From assembly GCA_000442125.1 (NCBI GenBank), contig KE546980.1, positions 1,178,001-1,242,000 of the forward strand: a stretch of 64,000 nt of DNA, written 5' to 3'. Position numbers and translations under genes: made by a program. A model generated the notes under the pieces. It had not been told where the DNA came from, did no database searches, and worked only from the letters and a program-made list of their open reading frames with translations. This DNA comes from Opeltia flavorubescens. Its lineage: Eukaryota; Ascomycota; Lecanoromycetes; Teloschistales; Teloschistaceae. Of this stretch, positions 11,939 through 23,765 are shown piece after piece (position 1 is the first letter of the stretch; the number at the start of each line of letters is the position of its first letter).

Positions 11939-12442
11939 GATGATGGGATTGAAGATAGGAGAAAGTGGTTTTCCAAGAGACTTTGTAGTAGGAAACGTTC
12001 AGAGAAGTCGTTGGCCTGCGGTCTAGGCTACAATGTTTTCAAAAGATATCTCGTGGGTGGGTACGAGTTTTTATGCAGGCCAGGTCGGTGTAGGGCTAAT
12101 GCGAGTCGAATCCTCCAAAGCTTTGTGTGGGAGTGCAATCAGGATTAGGGTGCTGAGATAGATTGCTCATGAATGATTGGAGGCGATTAGAGCTTTATGA
12201 AGTCTTCTTGGTAAAGAAAAAATACTGTAAAAGGAGCGGACCTCAAATTAATATCTTATGGGGAAACTCGGTCCTAAAATTTTACTAAGCTGAGAGCTTT
12301 ATCGATCGGCGCTATTCCTATCTCTATTAGCTGTGTAGCGGAATATGTTGTACAGAGCCCTACCTTAGTCGTTTTCACCCTGCAGGTGCTATCTACCGCG
12401 AAAGCAACGAGGGTAATCGATNATACAGAGCAAGTGAAAACA
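11939..12442. promoter_or_regulatory. Divergent promoter region, HMG-CoA synthase / HAD hydrolase
   Basis: About 500 bases separate the two divergent start codons, so this stretch must hold both promoters and 5' UTRs. I did not identify a convincing sterol-regulatory or TATA element. An N lies at 12422, close to the HAD start. Confidence 0.5.
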
Positions 12443-13463
12443 ATGCCAATTAGTCGTAACCGACATCTCGTATTAACATTTGATGCCTTTGGCACACTCT
12501 TCTACCCACGACGGCCTATAGGACAACAGTATGCCGAAGTAGCACGAAGGCATGGATTGTCAGGATTCACAGATCAGGATGTGGGGATAGGTTTTCGAAA
12601 TGGTATGGGAAGGGAATCGATCGTCCTCACCATCAGAAAACGCACAGAGCTAAAGCATGAATAACAGCCTTCAGATCTGAGAAGAAGAAGCACCCAAATT
12701 ATGGCAAAGCTGTGGGCATGGATGCTAATCAATGGTGGGCTAATGTATGGTACCCTATGTATCCCAAATCGTAGATTTGATTTAGAGCTGTACGGGGCAC
12801 CTTCAAAATACTCACAAGTGCAACCGCAATATGGGATATCTGTTCATATTACCTGACCCATTGTAGGTCATCAATGTGACTTTCCGAGCCGTGCTACCGA
12901 GTTCCACGGCAGTACCGAAAAGTCTAGTAGCTTCGTTACTCCATCGGTTTTCCTCTGATGAAGGTTATCAGCTATACGATGATGTTCTCTCATGTTTTCG
13001 ACAGCTCAAACACTGGCGGACTGAGACTGAAAGAGCCACTACCCTCGGACTGGATCGGCAGCAGCTCCAGGTGGGTATAATCTCCAATTCAGATGATCGA
13101 GTACCTGCCATTCTAGCGAGCCTGGGTATCCGTGTTCAGGACCGAAGATATGGTTCAACTGTACCAGTCAGCTCTCCAAAAGTCGGTGATATAGATTGGG
13201 TAATTATGAGTTGTGATGTTGGCTTCGAAAAACCGAATAGAGGAATATTTGATGCCGCAAAGACTTTGAGCGGACTAGGTGCTGGAAGCGATAGCTTGTA
13301 TATGCATGTTGGTGACAACCCAGAGGAGGACTACCAAGGGGCTCGTGCAGCTGGATGGCAAAGCTTGCTTCTGGACCGTAACGGCAATTGCAGTGGTCAT
13401 GCACTCAACGCAGAGACAGTCCCAGATCTAGATTCGCTGCTGCAAAGACTGAAACAGGGGTAA
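12443..13463 (+). CDS. HAD-superfamily hydrolase (HDHD3-like), 277 aa
   Basis: Probable Mg-dependent phosphatase or haloacid-dehalogenase-like hydrolase, substrate unknown. Three exons: 12443-12602, 12668-12744 and 12867-13463, giving 277 residues. Motif I is LTFDAFGTLFYP, where the first Asp is the nucleophile and the second the acid/base. The small middle exon encodes the HPNYGKAVGMDANQWWAN stretch typical of the HDHD3 branch, and the join to VINVTF restores the usual WWxxVIxxTF. Motif II is in VGIISNSDDR, the motif III lysine is in FEKPNRGIFDAAK, and motif IV is HVGDNPEEDYQGARAAGW. The stop lies only 9 bases from the stop of the convergent SR140-like gene. Confidence 0.9.
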
Positions 13464-13472
13464 TGGCAGCGA

Positions 13473-15977
13473 TCAGTCATCGTCCGAATCTGCAAACATA
13501 TCCTCGGCTCTAGGTCTGCGACGCCTCGCTCCAAGACGTTGATCTTTAGACTGGGACTTTTCCGTGTCCACTCCCATCTGGAAGCCCACGGCAGGCTTGG
13601 AATTGCCTGATAGATCTGGTCTGTTATTGGTGTTCAAGTCTCGTGTATTAACAGGATTCGCAGCCGCGACATGGCCAGGATCGCCATTCGACCCGGTGTC
13701 GACCGTCTCGTCCATAGGTTTACCATCTACTTCGTCATCATCGTCCTCCATAGGCACGCCATCGATGTCTTCATCGTCAGTCAAGGGCTCTCCATCGATG
13801 TCCATGGCCATTGTTTCCCCTTGTTGAGCTTCATTTTCAAGCGCCTGCTCATCCGCAGCTTCCTTTGCTTTCTCCTCGACAGTCTTCCATCTTGATTTAC
13901 TCGCTGCAGATGCGATAGCCCTCTCAGCTGCAGCATTAGCTGCCTCTTCTGCTGCAGTCAAAGGCGGGTTGGCGAAAACTGATGCAAAATGCTCCTGTGA
14001 ATCTTGTGGGAAGACACACCACCCTTCCCATAAGGTTAAGACACTTGCAACGCTTCGCTTCCATTTCTCGGCGCGGAGTCGGCCCCACTGCATAGTCTTC
14101 TCAAGTCGGCCAAGATTCTCGAATACCTCCTTCTGCTTTAGAGCGGCTTCGAACAGCTGTCGATATCGCCAAGCGTGACGAACACCACTCGTTGAGGACG
14201 AAGACAAAATGTCGGAAATGATGTAGAGCCCGATCAACATAGAAGCGGAGACATCCTCCTTCTCAGCAGTCTTCTTGTCGTCTTCATTGCCATCTTCATC
14301 CTTACCAACGGCACCATCTTCCATTCCAATTCTTCGGTCGGGATTTGCACTGGAAAATGCAAAAGGTCTCTGAACGTTAGATGTGATCATGTCAACCACT
14401 TCCTCGGCGCCCTCTCCTGCTCGTTGGATTGCAAAGGCTGTCACACGAGCAACATCGCCCCTGCGAAGCTTGGCACTTGTGGTTGGTAGACGAGCCAAAA
14501 CATGAACGAGCTTCGCCTTTTCCAGTGGATTTAAGTACGCTTGTTCTTCACCATCTACGTTGGTACCCTCGGGTGGTGGAGCTCCTCCATGATAATGAGC
14601 ATGACGACGCCGCCCTTCATCTCCTGAATCCTCATCATCAGATGAGTTGTAGTCGGAATCCGAAACAAACTCCTCAAGCCGAGTAGTATACTCGAAAGGT
14701 AAACCTTTTTCTGGTGCAGCCCAAGTAGCTCCTCCATCGAAAAGAACTTGAGATGATAAGTCGGTTTGTCTTCTACCTCGACCCTTCAGCGATGCTCCGG
14801 TCAAGATGTCCCACAAGCGCCAACGGTAATACACCCCACCCACACTCCGCGAATCCCATATCCAAGCCCATTTCTGATCCATTTGCACTTCACGTCGAGT
14901 CATCAACAATGCTTCAAACTCAGGCCCATGGGTCAATAGGGCTTCAAGGGTTTTGTGAATGAGTTTAAGCTGTTTAAGATCAGACGGAGGGCGTACGGTC
15001 ACCTGGACAGGAGGACCTCTCCCATATGTATTAGGGCCGCTAGGAGCGTACGACTGCGGTGGAGCAAAACCACCTCGGTGTGAACCTGGTGGGCGGCCCA
15101 TGTGACCACCGAGACCAGTGGATATTGGTCGTGCTCCAAAAGGTAATGAAGAAGTAGCGGACATAAGGCCAAGTGTCGGCATCTCCGAAGACGCAGCAGT
15201 CGATGAAAAGTGTCGAGAGAGTGAGAGATAGAAGCCTCTTCCAAGGTATTTGTTCTGCAGACTGCTCACAGCAGTATCTATATCAATCGCCGGAGTTTCT
15301 TTTGCCAAAGTCACAATGGCTGATAACGAACGCCGTTCTGTGGAATTCGACGCTCCGGGTGCCGAAGGAGGCGTAATTCGGATCGTGTCAATGTTGAGAT
15401 TGGAAGGTAAGAACGATTTGATGAAGGCTGGAGAAGTACCCGGTGGTAGAGAAGACAATCGTAGAGTTGGCTTTGGAGCTGCCCGTTCGTGGGGTTTCGG
15501 GGAAGCGGCGTTGTCTTCATCATCCAAACTCTGGAAAGCGGATTTGGCGTCGGGCGGTGCTGGGCTTGCATCTTCGAAGGCGAAGAGGCCTTGAGCGGGC
15601 TCTTTACGCTGGGGTTGCGAGCCATCGAATGCTCTCTTCCGTGACAGCGACGGTGGTGGAGGACCTAAGCTACCAGGACCGCTGCTCGCTCGTCCTCCTC
15701 TTCCGCCAGGACCTGGAGGCGCGCCTGAAAAGTGTCTTCGTGGAGGTCCACCACTACTTACGCCACCGAAGCCTGATTTCGGACGGCCCTCAAATGTGTC
15801 TCCTTCGTCGTCAAAGGACTTCACGAAATCTTCGTAGACTGCGGCTGTTTCGTTTTGCTCTCGCTGGCGTTTAGCTTCCGCTTCCGCCTTTTGTCTTTCG
15901 AATAGTGATTTTTTGGTGGGGGCTGCAAGCTTGGATCCAATGTCTGGGAACTCCTTGAATTTACCATTCTGGGCCAT
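13473..15977 (-). CDS. U2 snRNP-associated SR140/U2SURP-like splicing factor, 834 aa
   Basis: Probable nuclear RNA-binding splicing factor that associates with the U2 snRNP. Single exon. The N-terminus (KFKEFPDIGSKLAAPTKKSL) and a Gly/Pro/Arg-rich segment precede an RRM-like region (about residues 165-260; PAFIKSFLPSNLNIDTIRI, NKYLGRGFYLSLSRHF). A SURP module follows (about 325-390; LKLIHKTLEALLTHGPEFEA, then YYRWRLWDIL). After that comes a CID-like helical domain (about 480-690; LVHVLARLPTTSAKLRRGD, RLEKTMQWGRLRAEKWKR, LTLWEGWCVFP). The tail is acidic and ends RRRRPRAEDMFADSDDD, as in SR140 relatives. The RRM, SURP, CID order is the diagnostic feature. It is divergent from the gene at 16241 and convergent with the HAD hydrolase. 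Confidence 0.9.
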   Translation of the reverse strand: MAQNGKFKEFPDIGSKLAAPTKKSLFERQKAEAEAKRQREQNETAAVYEDFVKSFDDEGDTFEGRPKSGFGGVSSGGPPRRHFSGAPPGPGGRGGRASSGPGSLGPPPPSLSRKRAFDGSQPQRKEPAQGLFAFEDASPAPPDAKSAFQSLDDEDNAASPKPHERAAPKPTLRLSSLPPGTSPAFIKSFLPSNLNIDTIRITPPSAPGASNSTERRSLSAIVTLAKETPAIDIDTAVSSLQNKYLGRGFYLSLSRHFSSTAASSEMPTLGLMSATSSLPFGARPISTGLGGHMGRPPGSHRGGFAPPQSYAPSGPNTYGRGPPVQVTVRPPSDLKQLKLIHKTLEALLTHGPEFEALLMTRREVQMDQKWAWIWDSRSVGGVYYRWRLWDILTGASLKGRGRRQTDLSSQVLFDGGATWAAPEKGLPFEYTTRLEEFVSDSDYNSSDDEDSGDEGRRRHAHYHGGAPPPEGTNVDGEEQAYLNPLEKAKLVHVLARLPTTSAKLRRGDVARVTAFAIQRAGEGAEEVVDMITSNVQRPFAFSSANPDRRIGMEDGAVGKDEDGNEDDKKTAEKEDVSASMLIGLYIISDILSSSSTSGVRHAWRYRQLFEAALKQKEVFENLGRLEKTMQWGRLRAEKWKRSVASVLTLWEGWCVFPQDSQEHFASVFANPPLTAAEEAANAAAERAIASAASKSRWKTVEEKAKEAADEQALENEAQQGETMAMDIDGEPLTDDEDIDGVPMEDDDDEVDGKPMDETVDTGSNGDPGHVAAANPVNTRDLNTNNRPDLSGNSKPAVGFQMGVDTEKSQSKDQRLGARRRRPRAEDMFADSDDD

Positions 15978-16240
15978 AGTCGAGGGTGCGTAGAGATGGT
16001 TTGATTGAAAGAGAGGAGTTTATGAAGGTTTAGGTTGAAAAAAGCTTACTGGCGGAGGTTCTAATCTAAAAGCCGAGGTTAGCGATAAGGAGCTGTAGCT
16101 GCCTACGCTTTGCTGCAAGTTGATGCCTCTAAGAAGTGAAGCTTATATATCTTCGTGTCAATGCTTCTTGTGCAAGTGTGTTACGTGACAGAAGTGTGAC
16201 CTTTAATACGAGCCCAATTGAAACATTACTATCGCTTGCA
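15978..16240. promoter_or_regulatory. Short divergent promoter, SR140-like gene / gene at 16241
   Basis: Only 263 bases separate the two divergent start codons, so the two genes probably share a bidirectional promoter. No specific binding site was recognised. Confidence 0.5.
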
Positions 16241-17610
16241 ATGACATCTGTAGCCGAAGTCCAAGCTCTCCTTCGTTTCCTGAGTCAAGATGCCAAAGTC
16301 CCAGTCCCATTGGCCATGTCCAAGGTCAAGGAACTCAAAGAAGCATCTCTGACTAAGTAGGTGTTACATACATTCCCTTTTCTTCCATTGTCTGAAGCTG
16401 ATGTAAATGTAGCCCCGAAAGCCTCTCAAAGACACCTCTACCGAAAATACAATCCATTTTCTCAGATGAGAAACTAGCAAAGCAAGTCCTCTCAGCCGCA
16501 AAGCGAACCTCTAAGAAAAGAAGCTCTTCTTCTACCTCTACGACTTCACCGTCCAAACGAGTCAAGAATGCCCAGCCAAAGCCAGGCGGACAAATTTCAC
16601 CCGCCGACTTCGAAGCCTCTCTCACACTCCCTTCTCCAGATACATCCAACCTGGCTGCACTCGAGGATGAAACCAATAACGCCGTCTTTCACACCAATCG
16701 TGCACCTCTTGTTGTAGCCTTCGTCGTGCAACTACTCAAACACACCATGCCCTCCCAACCACTTTCCTCTCGATTGAGCGTAGCCCAAGCAGTCATGAGC
16801 ATGGGCGCCAAATCCAAAGCCTTGAATCTAGGCATACAATCGGGGAAATCGGCCGAAGATGAAGGCTGGGGGGAAGGACAACCGAAGATCAAAGTGATGG
16901 GACGAGAAGTCCCCATAATGAGGCGATGGGGCTATGAATGGCAGCAAGAAAACGAAGAGAAAGAAGAGAAAGGCCGGACAATAAAACAGGAAGATACAGC
17001 AGCTGACGAGTCTACGAGGCGTAATGTCGTCAACAATGTATCCACGCCCTCCGCCACCATCGAAAGCCAAGAAACAATCAAAGCCGAACCCTCCCCTCCC
17101 TCCTCTCCCCCAAACGTCAATACCTCTACCCCTCATCGAGCACCATCACAAACATCAAAAGACATCGAACCCCCCCTCTGGGCTCTAAACCTCGAAACCC
17201 TCCGCTCCACCTCCAACACCTCCTCCCTCTTCCCCTCCTCATCCAGCACCCCAACCGCAAGCCTCCCAATCCATGACCCCATCTCCGCACGCAACTACCT
17301 TTTGAAATCCTTCGCCACTGCTCCTTCCTCCTCATCCACAAACACTAATCCTCCCCCCTCTTCGCCAGCAAAGACAAAAAAGGGAGCAGCGGTGAAAGAA
17401 AAAGAGGAAAAAGAACATAATTTAGCCCTGTTGCTTCACGCATTGGATATGCTCTTCGCATCTTGGATCGACGTTATTGGAGCGAAGGAGCTGGATCGGA
17501 GGGCTTGGGGGTGGTACGTTCGGGTTCGGCCGGCAGTTGAGAGCGGCCCGGCGGGGTGGGGTGGGAGGGGAGACGTGAGGTTGAAGGATATTTTGGATTT
17601 AAGACGGTGA
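16241..17610 (+). CDS. Conserved-looking fungal protein of unknown function, 437 aa
   Basis: Not recognised. Two exons, 16241-16356 and 16413-17610, give 437 residues. The N-terminus is a short helical module (VAEVQALLRFLSQDAKVPVP, MSKVKELKEASLT). A basic Ser/Lys-rich stretch that looks nuclear follows (KRTSKKRSSSS, SPSKRVKNAQ). The central block looks well folded and is the likeliest conserved core: ETNNAVFHTNRAPLVVAFVV, LSSRLSVAQAVMSMGAKSKA, GEGQPKIKVMGREVPIMRRW. The following 150 residues are Ser/Pro/Thr-rich and disordered. The C-terminus has a last helical piece (LALLLHALDMLFASWIDVIG, RRAWGWYVRVRPAVE). A nuclear role is a guess based on charge. Confidence 0.8.
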
Positions 17611-18234
17611 AAGAAAGAAAGATATTGGGGCGAGGAAGGAATTGCAGGTTAATCAAACCAAAACTCGACTGGGGGAGAACTACGAAGGGAAGGAGATGGC
17701 AGACTAGGTTGTGTGAATATTATACCCCTGAATTTACTTCATGCGTACTACGTTGCCGCCAGCGAATGATCTGTATCTCTATACGCAAAGCTGGCTACCC
17801 GCTACTTCGAGATCGAAAATTCACAAAGTCAATCGGAAACGGCCATTCCGTAAGGAATTTCAGGAGCAATCTTAGCCAATGAAAGCGTATCTCATAACAA
17901 ACCATTTCACAAATAATCATAGAAAAGCTCCAAGCATCATAAGCAGCACAACGAAAATCCCACCAAATAGAAGAAAAAGGTTTTCATTAAAATCTAACCA
18001 TACGTTCCCATCTCCAATTTATACCCATCTCCAACCCAAAAAGTCTATACGTAAAATAATCCCCATCGTCTCCTATCCAGAAAAGAAATTATCCCCCATG
18101 ATTAATTACCCCTTTTCCGCTTTTCCCACCTTTCCCCTGTTTCCCCATTTTCCCCTTCCTTCCATATAAAGTCCCAACCAGAAAGATACTTGCCAAACCC
18201 TCCACCGATCAAAGCTAGCGCTCGCCTTCCTTCC
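17611..18234. other. Convergent intergenic region
   Basis: It lies between the ends of two convergent genes. It is AT-leaning, with C/T-rich tracts near 18100-18170. No gene is supported. Confidence 0.45.
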
Positions 18235-18792
18235 TCACGGAGCGCTGACAGTAGACGCCTGCGAAGAAGTCGACGTAGAAGCCTTAGACGTCGAAATCGT
18301 AGCAATCCCCGCCGAACTCGCCGAACTAGCCACACTGCTCGCCGAGCTCTGCGCCGAAGACACACTACTAGCCACTGAACTCGCAGAACTCATAGAACTA
18401 GACTGCGCCGCAGAAGTCGTAGTCTGCATAGTCGTAGGAAGCGGGTTAACAGAGGAGATAGATTGAGAAGTCGTGCTAGCGACGGAGCTGAGGGAGCTCA
18501 TGACCGAGGAAACGGAGCTCAAGACCGAGGAGATGGAGGTTGGGTTTGCGGTTGTAGTAGGGAGGGGGTTGACGCTTGTCGTGGATGGTGGTGCGGCGGT
18601 GGACGGGGAGGCGGGGACGCCGCCTGCGGGCCAACAGGCTGGGTTGGCAGCTGGCCAGGCGGCGACTTGGCCTTGGGAGTCGGTGGTCGTGTAGGCGGTG
18701 ACGGTGTTGCAGTGGAGGGTTTCTGCGGGAAGGGCTGCGGCCAGGAGAGGCGCGGTGGCGAGGGCCACGGTGATGAGGGTGCGGAGAGACAT
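18235..18792 (-). CDS. Ser/Thr-rich secreted protein, 185 aa
   Basis: Probable secreted, heavily O-glycosylated wall or matrix protein. It starts MSLRTLITVALATAPLLAAA, a signal peptide with likely cleavage after the ALP region. A short segment with two cysteines follows (LHCNTVTAYTTTDSQGQ, AANPACWPAGG). The remaining 120 residues are almost all Ser, Thr, Ala, Val and Pro, with two copies of VNPLPTT and many SSVSS/SSASS units. The end, STVSAP, has no hydrophobic GPI tail, so it is either soluble or an unseen exon adds one. On the plus strand this repeat makes a long arginine-rich false frame. Confidence 0.75.
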   Translation of the reverse strand: MSLRTLITVALATAPLLAAALPAETLHCNTVTAYTTTDSQGQVAAWPAANPACWPAGGVPASPSTAAPPSTTSVNPLPTTTANPTSISSVLSSVSSVMSSLSSVASTTSQSISSVNPLPTTMQTTTSAAQSSSMSSASSVASSVSSAQSSASSVASSASSAGIATISTSKASTSTSSQASTVSAP

Positions 18793-21700
18793 CTCTTTCT
18801 TTTTTTGTTATTAAAAATAGGATTGAGCGAGTGACTGGGGAGAATTAACTTTTGGCAAGGAAGTTTAAGGGATTGAAGGACTGGTTGATATTTCTAGGAA
18901 ACTTGGACGAACGCAGACAGAAATAGGATAATATACCCCTTTACTTCAATAGTCATGACGCCGGCCTGTAAACAGGATCATTGATGAGGCTTGAAACTGA
19001 CGCACATCATTCTGGTGGAAGGCGATGATGATAGGTAATGGAACCACGGGTACCTCCCTTGCCCCTGAGGATCCGGATGAGGTCGACTTTAAGCCTCATC
19101 AGAATTAACTCAGTGGCGCATTCCCACCGAACGACATATATCTCTGCGTTCAGTAATGTTTCGAGATGGCTGAAGCAATACCACGGCTAAAGACTCGATC
19201 CGACTTGAACATATCCTGGCTTTCGCCTCAGCCACTTGTCAAAAAGATTGGTACCTTGATCTCACAAACAATCATCTGGGTGGAGACTGGGACACAGACA
19301 CTATGATAGCACTTGAAACTGAGCTTTCGCGCATACTCAACAACCAGAAAGAGGTAGATGTGGCAGTCCACAAACCACATCGACGTTGTAAAGAATGAGG
19401 GTAGGAGATCATATAGCGTCAAAAGATAGGATACATACGGATATCAAGTAGACTTTACTTACATGATGGCTATTTATTGTAAAGGGTAGGGTATCAAGCC
19501 TCCGTATTCTCGACTGACGGATACTTTTCATCCAAGGTCGATTTGCAAATTAGTATGGTAGAGCGAAATGGCAATCTCACATTACCAACTGAGACACCTA
19601 GCAGGCAGCGGAGGTCTCTCAACCTTTTGTGCTCTATCGCGGAGGGCAGCCGCATTGCACTCTCATCCTCTGCTATCTTACAATGTCAAGATTGAGTGAT
19701 CAAAATCGGGGACGCGTCTATTGATGGCAACAGATGACGTTAATCTCGTGTGAGATTGAAGTATCTGTAACCACAGCGGGGAATGAAGATATTGCGGAAA
19801 GCTCCGGACCGCCTAGTCTACTGCTGGTGTTCCGTTGCAGAATCTGGAAGTTTGCTCCTTGCCGTTCTACGCTGCCAAGAGAAAAGCTTGTGATGATTTT
19901 GACATGATCATGTATGACCGTGCAACGTAGACAGCGTCACAAAATGTCAGCCGCATCGGACGGGAATGCTGGAAACGGCACTTTCCGCGGGAAAATCGCC
20001 GGTCCTTTGATTGATGATTGGATCAGATGTATACGAAAGCTCTGCCTTTTGAAAAGGAAAGGCGATAGCAAATGTAGATCAGAAGACATTGTCGTGAAAG
20101 GCACCAGATGACTACGAGTATGATTCATTAGAAACTCATAAAAAAAAAATATTGAACCTGTTTAATACTGGTGAGGAGATTGTTCGATATTGGTGGAAGT
20201 TGACCTTAATCCTGACAGTACGAGTATTTTGACAGAGTGTAACCAATGTCATACTCGCGCAAGGGTCGGCATGACATCTGGTACAAACTTATGGCGGTCG
20301 ATTTGAATGGACACCGGATAGGTCAATTCCCAATCACAGAGAATCCATAGCCAAGGCAAAGTGCAGCACTGTCGATGCAATGCTGACCGCATGATCTTGC
20401 ATATGATCCGAAATATTGGTTATATTCTGGATATGATCAAAGGTTTTACAGTTTGAGGCGAGCGGCTGGTGCGGTGCATGTAGCTTGAGTATCGAAACTA
20501 GATTATCGAAACGGGCATACGAGGCCCCGGAAGCGCATAATAGGCCATTCCAACCAACCTACCATTTGGCATACCAAGAAGCTTTTGTAAGCGCATAATG
20601 CACTCTTATCCTGGTGTATTCCGTCGAGCGATAGGCTCAGCCTCAGACTGATGCAGGACGCACGGCTGCGTCCTTTGGGGAAGTTGAGTGCAGATCTTCA
20701 AACGGAACGGGCGCAATATATGCACGCCCTTGCGGCATTTCCACTGTTTCGTTGGTGGGAGAGGGCAGCTGTGTGGCTGACAGTATCATAGATGCAATGC
20801 TCCCCACGGAAGTGGGACCCCTACTTCTATGCGATCGCTTGTCGGGAAGTCTATTGGTAGCGAGCAGGTATTATTGTGGTGGTCAGATTTCGGGCCATTC
20901 CAGGCGATTCGCTGTCCAACTTGAATGGGACAAGTAATACTGATCGCATACATCATCTTGACACATGGAGGCGCGGCGTAATACAAGATGTTGCCATCAA
21001 TCGGTGTCAGGCGTAACGCTGGAAGAATGCGGCCCCAGCCGAGTGACTTCACTGTGGGAATGCTTGAGCGTATGGATAGCTGCATAGACCAGTGCTGACA
21101 GGTTTCGGGTCGGAAGGAATACAGCAATCGCGGCCGAGCCTTCCGTAGCGCTGAGAGACATGGATAGGATGATGACGATGCAGGATCAAAACATTGGAAG
21201 CGGAAGGAACGTCAGGATTCTGCGGTCGTGCTCTTGGAAGAGACCTGTTGTAGATCTCGACGAGTAGATGTTGGAACAGACAGCCAAACAATCTGGTGGT
21301 TGTTGGTAAGTCAACGTAAATAGTAACAGCGGTTGGGTTGGATGTAGAGTACGTATCAGATGTCACGCAAGGCCACAGACGAGGCAGATATCCTCCCCCA
21401 CACCAACGCCAGAGAACCGTTGAGGCGGGATCTCAACCAGGATATCGGATGCAACGCTAGATGCATCAGACTGTCCTGGACTCAGCTTGCGACTTGGTAC
21501 CAGAAACCAGAGTGGTGAGAGTACATGTGACAGCGGAAGAAATGGTGGTGTGGTGGTTGATCATTTGTGTTACTGCAACTCCTGCAAGGCAGCCAATCAC
21601 CGCTTTCTGGGTTAGCTGAGGCGCCCCAAATAGCAATCGAGATCTTGATACTTGATACTTGGGAAAAAAGCATACCTGGAGTCGGGAGAATGCAGATCGC

Positions 21701-22434
21701 CCTTGTCACCCTCCGGGATCTATAGCTTTATCGTCATCAACATGCTGTGGCATTCTACAACACGATATGTGAAGTTGCATTCGAGGCCTACGAAGCGTAA
21801 TAACCTTAGACTTGGAGGCATTTCCCAGGGCATGAGAGGGGCACTCATTGCTTCTTCATCAATTTGTAGGCAAGAAAAACAAGCATAAAATAGCAACCGT
21901 GAGGTTGACTTCTCTATTTACATCCTGTAGCCTGGACATGTCCGAAGGACCATCTATGTACAAGTCGAGCAACAGCTGGAAGCTGAGCTTACGTATTTGG
22001 TGTTTAAGAATTCTTCCTATGATTCTCCCAATTGGTGATTGTGCCTGTAAACGCCAGAACAGCTCATCTCATCCATTTTCCTGTGACCCTATCCTAATTG
22101 AGAACACCTGAAAGCCTCCGGGGTATGACGCCAAATAATGCATAAGTGTGCCTCTCTCATTAACACTAGAAAACATCCGAAGAAATTAAAATATGTACAC
22201 GAAGAGAAAAAGATCCCGACCAGAATGGACCCTGAATTTCGTATCCGGGTAAGAATGGAAGGGGTATCTGTTGATGAAAACCGGGTATCTGTAAATTTGG
22301 CAGAAAGTAGTCCCTGGAATTCTTGATCATTTATTCGTTCCAAATAACAATATACACGAAGTGAGCTCTTTAATCATGAACATTTGCCGTCGAATCGAAA
22401 ATTTGAGGAAGGCCTTTCTATTATTGCGCGTAGC
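18793..22434. other. Long gene-free stretch (3.6 kb)
   Basis: No open frame here has a recognisable domain, and base composition is ordinary, unlike the RIP-type block at the end of the window. The right-hand part should hold the 3' UTR of the kinase. Minus-strand frames around 21.0-21.7 kb have Ser/Thr-rich stretches, but I could not join them into a supported gene. A decayed gene or non-coding RNA is possible. Confidence 0.4.
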
Positions 22435-23765
22435 CTAGCAGACCTGAACTGTCGAGAAAATCTGGTGAGAGGCCAAGGGTTTGGGGAGAGGATCCAAAGG
22501 AATAAAACTGCCGTAGAAGTTGACGGGTTGTGAGGGTACGTATTGCGAGGTTGCCGCTGGTAAAACCTCGTCCCCAATCGCTGGCTCGTTGGATGCATCA
22601 GAGAACACGGATCCCTCATCCGAAGAGGCTGAGCGGTTGGAAGAGATTGAATAACCAGGACCTTGGATAGCGATCGGCTGACAAGGTGGAGATGGTGCTG
22701 GAGTGTAAGGTGCCGCAGGATATTGGTAGAAGGGATTGGATCCATCGGAGACGGCCCCAAATCGAGTACCATTGCAACATGGACTTTCCGGAGGAGGCGT
22801 AAGTGGCATTGAGGTGGACCGGCTGGTAAACGATGGGCACCGGATAATCAGATCCCGGAGCTCAGGTATACTTATCCTCTTCCTCGGGTCACATTCGAAA
22901 ATGCGCCTCAAGATCGAGTCAAGCTCCGGGGACAGGGGAAGTATAGAGCTCAAAAATTTAGGGTTCTTCAGATAGGCCCGGAAAGTGGAATCATCAATAG
23001 ATGCGCGCTTCCATGGATTCCGCCCACAAGTGAGGTTCACCAGGATAATTCCGAGACTCCATATGTCGTTGGGCCCTGAAGCGTAGAATGGAGAACCTGA
23101 CGAAGATTGCTGACACTCTGCATTATCGCATGTCAGTACAAACAGTACAGTCGATGGGATGAGTGATGATGCGTACCTGGACTCATGTAAAAGGTTGAAC
23201 CGCAGCCGAAATCCGACGTTATGGGATCCCTGGTAGCAAGGCCAAAATCGGCTATCTTGACGGTCATACCTCCATCGGTAACCAAGATATTTTCTGGCTT
23301 GAGATCCCGATGGTATATTCCAATAGAATGGCAAAAGTGGACGGCATCCAGGACTTGAAGAAAAGCTTGCTTGGCCATCAAATCATTACCCAAATAACGG
23401 CCACTTTCCGTAATACTAGAAAAGAGATCTCCCTCTGGGCAGAATTCAAGTACAACAAAAGTGCAATCGTATGAATCCATGATCTTGACAAGGGACACTA
23501 CGTTGGGATGATGGCTGGCCTCATGATGGAGCTGAATTTCGCGCTGCTGGAACTTGCGTTGTCTTGGGTCCAGTCCAATCTTATTCAAGGCTTTGACAGC
23601 GTACGGAATGTTCGTATGTATGTCGACAGCTGTGTATACAACTCCATAGGCTCCGACCCCAAGGATTCCAGTCAGTTCCAACCGATTAGCAAGTATGAGG
23701 CCCAGCCGATCTTCAGGAGCGCAAGGTCCAAATAGTTCTGGTGATGAAGGTGGTGTCGGCAACAT
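22435..23765 (-). CDS. Ran1/Ksp1-like serine/threonine protein kinase, 423 aa
   Basis: Kinase of the group containing fission yeast Ran1/Pat1 and budding yeast Ksp1, which control the growth-to-development switch and nutrient responses. Two exons, 23765-23177 and 23117-22435, make 423 residues. I chose the start MLPTPPSSPELFG because relatives begin at an equivalent Pro-rich segment; an ATG 60 bases upstream is in frame. The glycine loop is GILGVGAYGVVY, the catalytic Lys is in YAVKALNK, HRD is IYHRDLKPENIL, DFG is KIADFGLATRD, and the activation segment has GCGSTFYMSPECQQ across the intron. Then come NDIWSLGIILVNLTCGRNPW and DPRKRISIPELR. The last 150 residues are a Pro/Ser-rich tail, probably regulatory. 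Confidence 0.93.

Noticed and set aside
18102-18380. Arginine-rich frames on both strands
   Set aside because: They are shadows of the Ser/Thr repeat of the secreted-protein gene and of flanking C/T tracts.
20780-21710. Ser/Thr-rich minus-strand frames that look like a secreted protein
   Set aside because: Pieces lie in different frames without a convincing set of splice sites, and there is no signal peptide or domain I could name.
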